Source: DATLBA01 sp035527275
Lineage (GTDB): Bacteria > Planctomycetota > Phycisphaerae > FEN-1346
Direction: 5' to 3'
Length of the DNA stretch: 60,718 bases
Assembly: GCA_035527275.1 (NCBI GenBank)
Contig: DATLBA010000004.1
Location: 1 to 60,718 of the forward strand
Each line of letters starts with the position of its first letter. The stretch's first letter is position 1. The notes under the pieces were generated by a model. That model saw nothing but the letters and a program-made list of their open reading frames with translations. It was not told the origin of the DNA and did no database searches. Below, one piece after another: positions 60,131 through 60,718 of this stretch. A program made the position numbers and the translations under genes.

Positions 60131-60658
60131 ATGGAATCCAAAATGGACCGAGTAAGCATCTTCATCGACGGCAGCAACCTGTATCACGGCCTCAAGGGCG
60201 AGTCCGGGCGATCCGACCTGGATTTCAACCGCTTCATCGAGCGGCTGGTCGATGGTCGCCGCCTGATTCGGACCTACTACTACAACGCACCTGTCCCAGC
60301 CAGCCAGAATCCTGAACAGGCCCGCAACCAGCAAAGGTTCTTCGACGGTCTTCGCCGGATACCCTACCTGGCCATCCGACTTGGACGCCTGGAGCCGCGC
60401 GACAAAACCTTTGTCGAGAAGGGCATTGATATTGCAATCGCCGTCGATATGCTTTCGATGGCATTCCACGACGCCTATGACACAGCCGTCCTGGTGTCCA
60501 GCGACGGCGATTTCGTCAAGGTTATCGAGGCCGTCCGCGATCTCGGCAAGCATGTCGAGGTTGCCTGTTCCCGCAAGGCATACCATGTCAAACAGGCGGC
60601 CGACAAGGTCATTGAACTGAACCAAGCCTTCCTTGCCCCGCTCTGGATGAAGCGATAG
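60131..60658 (+). CDS. NYN-domain (LabA/DUF88-like) putative RNase
   Basis: 175 residues. PIN-like NYN fold: RVSIFIDGSNLYHGLKGE (first Asp and Asn), RTYYYNAPVP, KGIDIAIAVDMLSMAFHDAY (middle Asp pair) and AVLVSSDGDFVKVIEAVRDL (SSDGDF) with the terminal strand VEVACSRKAY. All acidic residues expected to bind Mg2+ are present, so an active ribonuclease is likely. NYN proteins of this size occur alone and in defence or toxin settings. Expression should be strong from the promoter at 60019-60046 but gated by the leader hairpins. A second Met lies at 60143. Confidence 0.85.
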   Translation: MESKMDRVSIFIDGSNLYHGLKGESGRSDLDFNRFIERLVDGRRLIRTYYYNAPVPASQNPEQARNQQRFFDGLRRIPYLAIRLGRLEPRDKTFVEKGIDIAIAVDMLSMAFHDAYDTAVLVSSDGDFVKVIEAVRDLGKHVEVACSRKAYHVKQAADKVIELNQAFLAPLWMKR

Positions 60659-60718
60659 CGCCGCTGCAGCCTTGCCTTGTGGATTTCGGGGGACTCCATT
60701 CTGCTTTCGGTTTTCCGA

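Overview
The window reads as chromosomal DNA from a GC-rich (about 65%) Gram-negative-type bacterium, most likely a planctomycete or close PVC relative. This is inferred, not proven. The supporting traits are a fused AroD-AroE protein, a short PheT without the EMAP tRNA-binding insert, a Rho without its N-terminal domain, many TPR/URO-D/Gfo-Idh/SGNH proteins, and a core-gene order glmU-prs-rplY-pth-rpsF-ssb-rpsR-rplI-dnaB. No rRNA, CRISPR array, insertion-sequence transposase or prophage is visible. Two tRNAs are present (initiator Met-CAT and Gln-TTG).

Layout. 1-3000: end of a TPR-like gene, a zinc-type URO-D/methyltransferase-like protein, a secreted SNase and a small membrane protein. 3500-8321: a tandem duplication of a membrane HD-GYP gene and the 3' end of a lipoprotein gene. 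Copy 2 of the HD-GYP gene has lost 142 codons, and a GIY-YIG cassette with inverted-repeat ends sits only in copy 1. 8389-16308: a tetraether-synthase-like radical SAM enzyme, CPBP protease, HhH-GPD glycosylase, response-regulator/GGDEF protein, PgsA-like enzyme, aspartase/fumarase and MEMO protein. 16309-16936: a lower-GC patch with a broken small membrane gene. 16937-28023: rho, a second URO-D protein, a SPASM radical SAM protein, pheT, tRNA-fMet, the coupled cmk-plsC-ispH operon, an EboC-like UbiA enzyme and a secreted internal-repeat protein. 28120-32663: Gfo/Idh oxidoreductase, then a DUF4432 gene flanked by two copies of the pyrD 3' end, then the coupled pyrK-pyrD pair. 33061-43180: rimO-pgsA, then two adjacent dnaB-type genes (one full, one lacking the N-terminal domain) and the ribosomal/replication/translation cluster. 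43223-57055: tRNA-Gln, ilvD, a siroheme enzyme, DUF362 ferredoxin, SGNH hydrolase, CDF transporter, the def-fmt-DUF116-rsmB operon, a TPR protein, rpsT and aroDE.

57191-60658 looks acquired. GC falls to about 50%. A 764-residue zinc-hook ABC/SMC-type ATPase (RloC/AAA_13-like) is divergent from an NYN-domain nuclease-like gene. The nuclease gene has a textbook TTGACA-16-TATAAT promoter and a leader of about 80 nt that folds into two hairpins, the second ending at the start codon. This ATPase / structured RNA / NYN module is the best candidate in the window for an undescribed (possibly defence) system. It abuts the window edge, so its full extent is unknown.

A recurring theme is local duplication that leaves a truncated partner (HD-GYP/lipoprotein, pyrD, dnaB). 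A second is a dispersed palindrome of the form TCCCGAT-N-ATCGGGA, found both between genes and inside coding sequence.
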